Assembly: GCA_964348745.1 (NCBI GenBank)
Contig: CAYGDT010000077.1
Coordinates: forward strand, 1-5,705
Origin: CAYGDT01 sp964348745
Lineage (GTDB): Bacteria > Patescibacteriota > Gracilibacteria > Peribacterales > Peribacteraceae
Length of the DNA: 5,705 nt
Direction of reading: 5' to 3'
Part shown: in pieces, positions 1-4,621 of the stretch
Numbering within the stretch: position 1 is the stretch's first letter
Layout of the letters: each line of letters starts with the position of its first letter
Position numbers and translations under genes: made by a program
Notes under the pieces: generated by a model
Database searches by the model: none
What the model saw: only the letters and a program-made list of their open reading frames with translations
Told to the model about the DNA's origin: nothing

Positions 1-267
1 CTGCTGGACTGCGCAGTGGACTCACTGGAAGATGCATTTGAACTGCTGGTTCAGCTAGCGCAGATTGAAAAGCAAGCCGAAGCCATGGCAATCGAACTGG
101 AGACCACACGCCGGCGTGTCAACGCTCTACAACACAAGATGATTCCTGATCTGGAAGAGACCGTGAAGTACATCAAAATGAAACTTGATGAGAGCGAACG
201 CGCAGGCATCATCGCCACGATGCTCGTCAAAGCAAGGTTGGAAGCGCAGGAGGCAAAAACACATTAA
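1..267 (+). CDS. atpD: V-type ATP synthase subunit D, C-terminal part (5' end outside window)
   Basis: Frame 1 is open from the first base and ends at TAA 265-267, giving the last 88 residues of a protein that is usually about 200-210 long. The segment RRRVNALQHKMIPDLEETVK followed by YIKMKLDESER is the hallmark C-terminal helix of V/A-type ATPase subunit D (family motif RRVNALE..iPrLe.TikyI.m.L.E.eR). In this family subunit D forms the coiled-coil central rotor shaft that couples ATP hydrolysis or synthesis in the A3B3 head to ion movement in the membrane ring. The GTG at 16 is in frame but internal, because homology implies a much longer N-terminal part upstream. Its neighbours to the left are presumably other V-ATPase subunits, which is inference. 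The stop overlaps that of the convergent rplT. I am confident of the family; the ion (H+ or Na+) cannot be told from this piece. Confidence 0.88.
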   Translation: MLDCAVDSLEDAFELLVQLAQIEKQAEAMAIELETTRRRVNALQHKMIPDLEETVKYIKMKLDESERAGIIATMLVKARLEAQEAKTH

Positions 268-614
268 GAAACCACGCCGACTTCTTTGAGGACGGCTGCA
301 AAGGCTTTTGGTTCATGGATGGCAAGCTCGGAGAGTGCCTTTCTATCAAGACCGATCTTGCTGTCTTTCATGCCTTTGACGAAGCGAGAGTAGCTCATGC
401 CCTGTTCCCGCACGGCGGCATTAAGACGCGTAATCCAGAGCGCTCGGAATGTGCGCTTTTTCTTGCGGCGGTCGATGTACGCATGCTGCCCCGCTTTCAT
501 CACGGCTTCATTGGCTTTCTTGAAACTCCCCTGGCGCATGCCACGGAAACCCTTGGCGAGCTCGCGGATTTTCTTGTGCCTACGATGTCGGACAACGCCG
601 CGTTTTACACGCAT
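264..614 (-). CDS. rplT: 50S ribosomal protein bL20
   Basis: A 116-residue basic protein of normal family length (about 115-120). It has the typical bL20 opening MRVKRGVVRHRRHKKI, then LAKGFRG, the basic central helix AYIDRRKKKRTFRALWITRL and NAAVREQGMSYSRF, and a C-terminal globular part (KIGLDRKALSELAIHEPKAF). bL20 binds 23S rRNA early in large-subunit assembly. In several bacteria it also represses its own infC-rpmI-rplT operon by binding the mRNA. It is the last gene of that operon here, 42 bp after rpmI, with a strong hairpin in the gap. The ATG is preceded by TTATCCCTTCGATTATC, which has no Shine-Dalgarno match. The TAA stop lies on the shared TTAA with the convergent V-ATPase gene, so no terminator fits between the two genes. 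Confidence 0.97.
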   Translation of the reverse strand: MRVKRGVVRHRRHKKIRELAKGFRGMRQGSFKKANEAVMKAGQHAYIDRRKKKRTFRALWITRLNAAVREQGMSYSRFVKGMKDSKIGLDRKALSELAIHEPKAFAAVLKEVGVVS

Positions 615-636
615 GATAATCGAAGGGATAAATAGA

Positions 637-653
637 GCGGGTCTTCGACCCGC
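637..653 (-). promoter_or_regulatory. Hairpin in the rpmI-rplT intergenic gap
   Basis: A perfect 7-bp inverted repeat, GCGGGTC (637-643) and GACCCGC (647-653) with a 3-base loop, begins three bases after the rpmI stop and fills much of the 42-bp gap before rplT. On the transcribed strand it is followed by TCTATTTATCCC rather than a U-run, so it is not a good intrinsic terminator. In E. coli and Bacillus bL20 binds structured mRNA in this operon. This hairpin could be such a site, an RNA-processing or stability element, or a partial terminator. The structure is seen; the role is inferred. Confidence 0.5.
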
Positions 654-656
654 AAA

Positions 657-851
657 CTAAAGGTAAGGGAGCAATGCTCGGAGAGTCGTCTTGTCCCCCG
701 TCGCAACGATCACCGTGCGATTGAGGCTCTTTTGACGCTTATTCTTCTGCTGCAGCAGATGGTTGCGGCTATTACGCTTTACGGCATGCTTGCCGGAACC
801 GGTCTTTCGGACCCGCTTCTTGGCGCCGCTGTGGGATTTCTGCTTAGGCAT
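657..851 (-). CDS. rpmI: 50S ribosomal protein bL35
   Basis: A 64-residue, strongly basic protein of exactly the usual bL35 length. It opens MPKQKSHSGAKKRVRKTGSGK, the conserved bL35 start (MPKmKThsgAkKRFkkTgsGK), continues with VKRNSRNHLLQQKNKRQKSL and ends TTLRALLPYL, matching the family's ..i..lLPy. tail. bL35 is a small 23S rRNA-binding component of the large subunit. It is the middle gene of infC-rpmI-rplT, 64 bp after the infC stop. ATG at 851 is the only sensible start because it gives the conserved MPK terminus. The bases before it (ATACTGCCACGG) show no Shine-Dalgarno sequence. In the infC-rpmI gap AATCA/TGATT (871-883) forms a small hairpin of unknown significance. Confidence 0.97.
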   Translation of the reverse strand: MPKQKSHSGAKKRVRKTGSGKHAVKRNSRNHLLQQKNKRQKSLNRTVIVATGDKTTLRALLPYL

Positions 852-915
852 CCGTGGCAGTATATGGAGAAATCAGGCTGATTCAAGGAAAATGATGAAG
901 AAAAGGGTATGACCT

Positions 916-1437
916 CTAACTCCTCTTCGGCCGCACAATCACCGAGAACATGTTGCCCTGCGGGCGGATCTCCTGCTCGATATCGGAAACGTCGGCAAGC
1001 TGTTGCGTGAGCCCCCAAAGCTTCTGTTTTGCGTAATCCTTGTTGGTCATCTCGCGTCCGCGCAAACGAACGACTAATTTCACCAAGTGTCGCTCGTCGA
1101 GAAACTCGCGCGCGCGATCAGCGATGCGATCAAGATCATGCTTCTCCGTACGAAACGAGAAACGCAGCATCTTCACTTCGGTCTGCTTGTTGTGGGACTT
1201 CTGCTTCTGTTCTTTCTTTTTTAATTGATACATAAACCGACCGAAGTCAGTGATCTTCACCACGGGCGGTTCCGCCTTCGGGGAAATTTCGATCAAATCC
1301 ATCTCCTGCTCGCGCGCTCGCGCTATGGCATCTTCAATGCTTAAAATCTCGGATTCCTCGCCGTCCACTAGCAATACTTTGGGTACGCGGATTTCCTCGT
1401 TGATGCGCGGACGTTTTTCTTTCTTCTTCGGGGTGAT
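916..1437 (-). CDS. infC: Translation initiation factor IF-3, probable AUC start
   Basis: IF-3 binds the 30S subunit, keeps it apart from 50S and proofreads start codon-initiator tRNA pairing. The N-domain is clear (RPRINEEIRVPKVLLVDGEE, IEDAIARA, DLIEISPKAEPPVVKITDFG), followed by a basic linker (YQLKKKEQKQKSHNKQTEVK) and the C-domain (MLRFSFRTEKHDLDRIADRA, KLVVRLRGREM, EIRPQGNMFSVIVRPK). The first conventional start (TTG at 1374) would remove the conserved INEEIRVPKV segment. Upstream, as far as an in-frame TAG (1491-1489), there is no ATG, GTG or TTG, only ATT, ATC and CTG codons. ATC at 1437 gives 173 residues, normal for IF-3, and is preceded by purine-rich CGAAGAAAGTAC. CTG at 1458 is the alternative. 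A good promoter (1514-1486) puts transcription start near 1479, so ATT 1488 and ATC 1485 would not be transcribed. AUU or other rare infC starts are known to allow IF-3 autoregulation. Confidence 0.95.
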   Translation of the reverse strand: MTPKKKEKRPRINEEIRVPKVLLVDGEESEILSIEDAIARAREQEMDLIEISPKAEPPVVKITDFGRFMYQLKKKEQKQKSHNKQTEVKMLRFSFRTEKHDLDRIADRAREFLDERHLVKLVVRLRGREMTNKDYAKQKLWGLTQQLADVSDIEQEIRPQGNMFSVIVRPKRS

Positions 1438-1485
1438 GTACTTTCTTCGTTTTTGCAGGGGAAAAAGGGGTGAGGTACGCAGGAT

Positions 1486-1514
1486 AATCTATGGCGTACG
1501 CGGGAGGGCGTCAA
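1486..1514 (-). promoter_or_regulatory. Probable sigma-70-type promoter of infC-rpmI-rplT
   Basis: Reading leftward, TTGACG (1514-1509, 5 of 6 to TTGACA) is followed after exactly 17 bp by TAGATT (1491-1486, 4 of 6 to TATAAT). It lies just after the stop of the pilO-like gene (1527) and about 50 bp upstream of the likely infC start. Predicted transcription start is near 1480-1479, giving a leader of about 42 nt. I see no terminator between the pilO-like gene and infC, so readthrough from the upstream pair is also possible. Confidence 0.55.
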
Positions 1515-1526
1515 GAAATCGGAGCA

Positions 1527-2399
1527 CTACTCTCTGCTAAACACCGCAAGTTCCATGTGTACTTTCTGCCATTTTGGAGCGTCTCCAGGCGCAACTGCGA
1601 CACGTTGAACAGTCATGATCTGCATTGGCCAGAGCTTGTAGGCAACGAGTGCTTCCCCCAGATCGCTGACGAGAAGTATGCGCGCATCGTGCAGCAATGA
1701 CGTCTGGAGGATGTTTTTAAACGCACTGAGAAACGCAGTACTCGTAAAGGAACGCTCAAGTTGCTGCTCATACGCTTTGGAATCCTTCGCATATGCCAGA
1801 AGATTTGCGGAGAGGAACTGCTCCAGTGAGACAATGCCTGCGGGGTTCTCCTGCTCGACCCGATCGGTCAGCAAGGTGATTTCATCCTTCGTCAGAACGT
1901 CTCCGACCGTCAGCAACCCAGAAAGCTGTGAAAGAAGAAGTACCGTACGCAGTCCCTCGTCTTGCGCCGAGAATTCAACGGAAACCGTACGGACAAATGC
2001 GCCGTCAGCGCGCTTTTCAGGATCGGTAATGGAGATATCCGACATACCCGAAAGCAAGCCTTCGCGCTCAAGGACATCACGCATGATCTCGAATGTTGCA
2101 ATAAGTCGGCTTACATCGGTCTGCGCCGGAAGCGCGTACATGTGCACTTGCTCCTCCTGCGAACCGACGCGCAGTGCGCTCTGCATGGCTCCGAGTTCCG
2201 TTTGTTCCTGCAGCGCCTGCAATCTGCGCTCAAGGTTGGGAAGTTGTCCGACAATCGGCACGGAGACGTCGCGCACGGCGACGATGGTACGAACATGGAG
2301 CAACACGAGTAACACGCTCAGTCCCATGAGCACAGCACCTGCCACGAAGAGTGTGAGTGGGTGTACATGAGCCACGCGATGGAATATCTGTCGCATCAT
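1527..2399 (-). CDS. PilO-like membrane-anchored protein (hypothetical)
   Basis: A 290-residue protein with a short cytoplasmic N-terminus, one hydrophobic segment at about residues 13-36 (LTLFVAGAVLMGLSVLLVLL) and a heptad-like stretch at about 52-70 (LPNLERRLQALQEQ). An alpha/beta part follows at about 88-170 (LPAQTDVSRLIATFEIM, VRTVSVEFSAQDEGLRTVLL). This bitopic, coiled-coil, ferredoxin-like layout is that of PilO, which pairs with PilN in the inner-membrane alignment complex of type IV pili. The extra C-terminal region, about 175-290, is not a PilO feature I recognise. The ATG (2399, or the adjacent 2396) overlaps the pilN-like stop as ATGA, implying translational coupling. The call rests on topology, gene order and weak local resemblance, with no diagnostic motif. 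A generic envelope protein remains possible. Confidence 0.5.
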   Translation of the reverse strand: MMRQIFHRVAHVHPLTLFVAGAVLMGLSVLLVLLHVRTIVAVRDVSVPIVGQLPNLERRLQALQEQTELGAMQSALRVGSQEEQVHMYALPAQTDVSRLIATFEIMRDVLEREGLLSGMSDISITDPEKRADGAFVRTVSVEFSAQDEGLRTVLLLSQLSGLLTVGDVLTKDEITLLTDRVEQENPAGIVSLEQFLSANLLAYAKDSKAYEQQLERSFTSTAFLSAFKNILQTSLLHDARILLVSDLGEALVAYKLWPMQIMTVQRVAVAPGDAPKWQKVHMELAVFSRE

Positions 2400-3034
2400 C
2401 GGAGTGTCAGAGAAATGGTAAACGGGGAATAAAACGTATGATCAGCATGTTCCAACCGCGTAAATCGTGAAGTCTGAACATGCTGCACTATAGGTATCTG
2501 TTTCACCGCCTCGGTAAACGCCGCAAGCACCGTCATCGAACGCGAACCGACGTTGCGCACATCTCCCTGTATTTCCGCGATTCCTTTGTCACTGTCAAAC
2601 GTGAAATGATTGATAAAGACGACGTCGCTACGGGAGGGAAAGACAGAAGTCTTTGCAGTATTGATCGCAGCACGCAACTGCTGGAACCGCACGCGATCTG
2701 CCTTGAGTGCCTTGAGCTGCTCATACAGCCCACCATTCGCAGGTTGCAGAAATGCGTTCCTCTGTTGCTCCAGTGCAAGTATTTGCGCATCGAGACCTGA
2801 CTTATACTGCTGAAGACCGCTGAAATTCCGCACGGTACCGCTAATATCCACCCGCGTCAGCCCAGGAACAAGGAGTATCCAAGACAGCGCGAGAAGCAAA
2901 CACAGCACGAGGGAAAACAGGAAGAACGGAAAGGCCGTGCGCCTCGCAATCGTGCCGAAACTTAGGTGTTGTGATTCCAAAAGTATTTGTGTTGGTTTCT
3001 TCTTATTATAGCGCAAAATCGCTGTTTTCTCCAT
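2396..3034 (-). CDS. PilN-like type IV pilus assembly protein
   Basis: A 212-residue protein: a basic cytoplasmic N-terminus of about 33 residues, one strong membrane segment (about 34-57, FPFFLFSLVLCLLLALSWIL), a coiled-coil-like stretch (about 75-123, SGLDAQILALEQQRNAFL and EQLKALKADRVRFQQL) and a C-terminal alpha/beta domain (about 137-211). That domain reads DVVFINHFTFDSDKGIAEIQ, then a helix (MTVLAAFTEAVKQIPIVQHV) and a final strand (FTISLTLR). This is the PilN/GspL-C arrangement. PilN normally links cytoplasmic PilM through its N-terminus and dimerises with PilO in the periplasm. No pilM precedes it, since the upstream gene is the dehydratase and a terminator lies between. It overlaps the pilO-like gene by 4 bp. 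The ATG is preceded by ACAACTCTCCCCC, a pyrimidine tract with no Shine-Dalgarno. Family call is moderate. Confidence 0.6.
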   Translation of the reverse strand: MEKTAILRYNKKKPTQILLESQHLSFGTIARRTAFPFFLFSLVLCLLLALSWILLVPGLTRVDISGTVRNFSGLQQYKSGLDAQILALEQQRNAFLQPANGGLYEQLKALKADRVRFQQLRAAINTAKTSVFPSRSDVVFINHFTFDSDKGIAEIQGDVRNVGSRSMTVLAAFTEAVKQIPIVQHVQTSRFTRLEHADHTFYSPFTISLTLR

Positions 3035-3061
3035 GGGGGAGAGTTGTGTTATTTATAAATT

Positions 3062-3067
3062 ATTGTA
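3062..3067 (-). promoter_or_regulatory. Tentative -10 box upstream of the pilN-like gene
   Basis: TACAAT (3067-3062, 5 of 6 to TATAAT) lies in an AT-rich stretch 27 bp upstream of the pilN-like ATG. No convincing -35 is seen at 16-18 bp; those positions fall in the arm of the preceding terminator (CTGTTG or TCTGTT). TATAAA at 3057-3052 is an alternative -10. A promoter is expected here because the upstream transcript should terminate. Confidence 0.3.
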
Positions 3068-3079
3068 AAACAAATTACT

Positions 3080-3117
3080 AGAACAACAGAGCCACCGATC
3101 ATTCTTCGGTAGCTCTG
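3080..3117 (-). terminator. Intrinsic terminator of the prephenate dehydratase-like gene
   Basis: Reading leftward, CAGAGC-T-ACCGA (3117-3106) pairs with TCGGT-G-GCTCTG (3098-3087). This gives 6 bp plus 5 bp around one mismatch with a 7-base loop, followed by TTGTTCTAGTAATTTGTTTT. It begins 26 bp after the dehydratase stop codon. The T-rich tail is on the leftward side only, so it acts on the leftward transcript and separates the dehydratase from the pilN-like gene. The tail is interrupted, so efficiency may be moderate. Confidence 0.65.
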
Positions 3118-3142
3118 AAGTGCCAAATCTATGGAATCTGCA

Positions 3143-4399
3143 TTATTCTTTTTTTTGATATTTGTTGATAAGAGCAGATACCTCTTCTTGTAATTGATGC
3201 AATGCCGCTTGATCGGTGACACCATCGCCTTCTCTGGCATCCAGCAATCTTTGAATGGAGGGCGCTGCGCAATCCCATCCTTCTTCTGTCACAAGCATGT
3301 GTTCATGATCATTTCCTATTGGCTTTCTTTTGGGTTTTCGAATCTCACCAAGAAAGCCTTTTAGGAGTGCAATTTTAATCTGAATATTTCTCAGAGAGCC
3401 AGTCCGAATACCCTCCTTTGTTTCAGAAAGATCAACCCTAGTATTATAACTACCAAGATTTCCTGCCCATATCCTCGCATTCCAACTGGAAATAGGCTGC
3501 GTAACAGACTGCGCTCCTTCGGCAGGTTTGATATTTTCCCCAAGTTCTACAACCATCTCCTGTACTCGACTCTGATCAGGATGCGTGTCTTCCATAAGGT
3601 ACAAGAATTCGTTTTGGAGAACGCCGATGGGTCTCTGCTCTTGTGCAAATAAATTCATACCCGCATCGCTCATGATCTCCGTTGCCGTAGCTATGACGCC
3701 TGGTTGGTCAGCCGGCCTCAAAATGAGACCGTGGTACTGGCATCCGGCAGTAAGCACTCTTGCGGCGTTCGCACGAGATACGACGACGAAATGCGTTACA
3801 TTGGGTTCACCACGAAGATCTGCATTGGATATTCCCTGAGCCCAGATGACGTTGCCATGTTTGAGATGTGCGTCCCGAGGACCAAGGGCTACCGCACGCG
3901 GATTTCCTGAGGTGGCGACATATTCAATTGCAGCGCCGGTAGATGGCATGGCATGTCTCCGCGCATTCGGCATGTTTCTTTGGATATAGTCACAGCACTG
4001 ATGCAACCCCACGTCTTTTGAATATATGTCTGAAACAGAAGCTAAATCCTTACAACCTTGTCCGCCTAACGTCATGTATACCTCGTACATGATTTCGGCA
4101 TGTATTTCCCATGGCTGTGTGAAAAGAGCTTCTTTGTTTTCGTGAACATTGGTCGAAGAATAATTAGTGAAAGGGAGCACTCCTAATCGACCTCTATTAT
4201 TCACAGCCCCATGGATATCCCACATACTCGTTTCGTATACGGAGCGCACATTATTACAAACATCGCTGCCCATTCCTTCATACAGCATTGCATTTGTAGC
4301 ATCGTCCGAGAAAGAACCCTTGGGACCGAGCACAGAAAATTCAGTTTGTCTGGGTAAAGATGCTAACCATTTGCGATTTGGAGAAATATAATTATTCAT
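3143..4399 (-). CDS. pheA: Divergent prephenate dehydratase-like protein with ACT domain and C-terminal extension
   Basis: 418 residues. Prephenate dehydratase converts prephenate to phenylpyruvate, the step before phenylalanine. The catalytic fold spans about 20-210: LGPKGSFSDDAT (24-35), GVLPFTNYSSTNV (73-85, where E. coli has VVPIENTSSGAIN), IYSKDVGLHQC (125-135, cf. VYSHPQPFQQC), PSTGAA (152-157), AVALG (169-173), NVTHFVVVSR (200-209, cf. NFTRFVVLAR). The essential Thr of the TRF motif is kept but Arg is His; the IEN motif is FTN and the following Gly is lost. An ACT domain follows (about 222-295) with GVIA and EQRP where E. coli has GALV and ESRP, the phenylalanine-binding motifs. Residues about 298-418 are extra and unrecognised; monofunctional enzymes usually end after ACT. 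The ATG has no Shine-Dalgarno. G+C is visibly lower than in neighbours, hinting at transfer. A Phe-codon leader and terminator lie just upstream and support a phenylalanine role. A changed reaction on prephenate or a related acid is the alternative. Confidence 0.8.
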   Translation of the reverse strand: MNNYISPNRKWLASLPRQTEFSVLGPKGSFSDDATNAMLYEGMGSDVCNNVRSVYETSMWDIHGAVNNRGRLGVLPFTNYSSTNVHENKEALFTQPWEIHAEIMYEVYMTLGGQGCKDLASVSDIYSKDVGLHQCCDYIQRNMPNARRHAMPSTGAAIEYVATSGNPRAVALGPRDAHLKHGNVIWAQGISNADLRGEPNVTHFVVVSRANAARVLTAGCQYHGLILRPADQPGVIATATEIMSDAGMNLFAQEQRPIGVLQNEFLYLMEDTHPDQSRVQEMVVELGENIKPAEGAQSVTQPISSWNARIWAGNLGSYNTRVDLSETKEGIRTGSLRNIQIKIALLKGFLGEIRKPKRKPIGNDHEHMLVTEEGWDCAAPSIQRLLDAREGDGVTDQAALHQLQEEVSALINKYQKKE

Positions 4400-4421
4400 A
4401 ACACAGTAGAAAAAGATAAAT

Positions 4422-4450
4422 AAAAAAACACCGCTTGGAGAAGGTGTCTT
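4422..4450 (-). terminator. Attenuator terminator (3:4 hairpin) before the prephenate dehydratase-like gene
   Basis: On the leftward strand AAGACACC (4450-4443) pairs with GGTGTTTT (4432-4425), 8 bp including one G-U, around TTCTCCAAGC, and runs directly into seven T residues (4428-4422). It ends 22 bp before the ATG at 4399. No longer leftward gene lies upstream that it could serve, since prfB points the other way. A terminator inside the leader of its own gene is best explained as a conditional attenuator. Confidence 0.8.
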
Positions 4451-4523
4451 GCTTATCTCTAGTTCTCTTATATCTCTAGATCAGATGCAACGACTCCTTC
4501 CCCGCAATAAATGGGGTAAAGAA
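4437..4523 (-). promoter_or_regulatory. Alternative-pairing segments of the phenylalanine attenuator
   Basis: Three leader-RNA segments compete. Segment 1, UUCUUUACCCC (4523-4513), covers two Phe codons. It pairs with segment 2, GGGGAAGGAG (4503-4494), as a 10-bp helix with one bulged A and two G-U pairs; the loop is AUUUAUUGC. Segment 2 extended by one base (GGGGAAGGAGU, 4503-4493) can instead pair with segment 3, ACACCUUCUCC (4447-4437): 10 of 11 positions with one G-U and one A-A mismatch. Segment 3 supplies the left arm and part of the loop of the terminator. A ribosome stalled on Phe codons would cover segment 1, free 2 to pair with 3 and prevent termination. Free translation would leave the terminator. 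The pairings are read from sequence; the mechanism is inferred from the enterobacterial phe and trp leaders. Confidence 0.75.
4454..4479. repeat. Nine-base direct repeat in the attenuator leader
   Basis: TATCTCTAG occurs at 4454-4462 and again at 4471-4479, 17 bp apart (CTAGAGATA in the leftward RNA). The second copy contains the TAG stop of the leader peptide. The repeats fill the spacer between segments 2 and 3. They may be neutral spacer, a protein-binding site or a trace of duplication. Confidence 0.5.
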
Positions 4524-4553
4524 GAAGCCGAAGCAAAAAGACTGAGATGTCAT
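4476..4553 (-). CDS. Phenylalanine-rich leader peptide (PheL-like), 25 aa
   Basis: ATG at 4553 opens a 25-codon ORF ending at TAG 4478-4476. Residues 5-15 are SFCFGFFFTPF: six Phe codons (TTT, TTC, TTC, TTC, TTT, TTT) within ten codons, with none elsewhere in the peptide. The enterobacterial PheL leader peptide has the same character, with runs of FFF near its middle. The peptide itself would have no function; its translation would sense charged tRNA-Phe. The Phe codons overlap segment 1 of a competing RNA structure, and an intrinsic terminator follows 26 bp after the stop, upstream of the prephenate dehydratase-like gene. The start lacks a Shine-Dalgarno and may lie only a few bases from the transcription start, so initiation might be near-leaderless. 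The ORF alone would be weak evidence; its position and composition together make it persuasive. Confidence 0.78.
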   Translation of the reverse strand: MTSQSFCFGFFFTPFIAGKESLHLI

Positions 4554-4564
4554 TTGATAGTCAT

Positions 4565-4592
4565 ATCGTGCCTGTTAAATTTGTTTTGTCAA
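4565..4592 (-). promoter_or_regulatory. Probable promoter of the Phe leader and dehydratase gene
   Basis: Leftward TTGACA (4592-4587), a perfect -35, is followed after 16 bp by CACGAT (4570-4565, 3 of 6 including the key second A and last T). The predicted transcription start is near 4558, only a few bases before the leader ATG at 4553. The -10 is weak, so the exact start is uncertain. Confidence 0.45.
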
Positions 4593-4615
4593 GATTCGCC
4601 TCCATTAAAACGCGC

Positions 4616-4621
4616 TATAAT
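4616..4621 (+). promoter_or_regulatory. -10 element of the prfB promoter
   Basis: A perfect TATAAT lies 76 bp upstream of the probable prfB start. No good -35 sits at 16-18 bp (positions 4593-4598 read GATTCG); TTGTCA at 4586-4591 is 24 bp away, too far. This promoter is back to back with the leftward TTGACA at 4592-4587, so the two polymerase sites nearly abut. The transcribed leader, about 4628-4697, is markedly pyrimidine-rich. Confidence 0.5.

Noticed and set aside
315..635. A 106-codon open frame on the + strand
   Set aside because: It lies opposite rplT, an unmistakable ribosomal protein gene, and has no family resemblance.
1678..2370. A 230-codon open frame on the + strand opposite the pilO-like gene
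   Set aside because: It is fully antisense to a gene with clear membrane-protein organisation and coupled translation. Its product is a Ser/Arg/Thr-rich low-complexity shadow with no recognisable domain.
3049..3240. A 63-codon leftward open frame across the terminator after the pheA-like gene
   Set aside because: It overlaps the 3' end of the pheA-like gene in another frame and reads through the terminator hairpin; nothing suggests coding.
3143..3430. Chorismate mutase (AroQ) domain in the C-terminal extension, making a P-protein-like fusion
   Set aside because: The helical end and LRNIQIKIALLKGF look faintly similar, but the conserved catalytic Arg/Lys/Glu pattern of AroQ is not visible and the domain order would be reversed from E. 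coli PheA.
4450..4503. TRAP-type regulation by GAG/UAG triplet repeats in the leader RNA
   Set aside because: Only a handful of GAG/UAG triplets occur, irregularly spaced, far fewer than the roughly eleven regular ones a TRAP site needs.
4422..4553. T-box riboswitch as the controller of the pheA-like gene
   Set aside because: No T-box core (TGGNACCGCG-like) or specifier loop is seen; the Phe-rich ORF and 1:2/2:3/3:4 pairings explain the region better.
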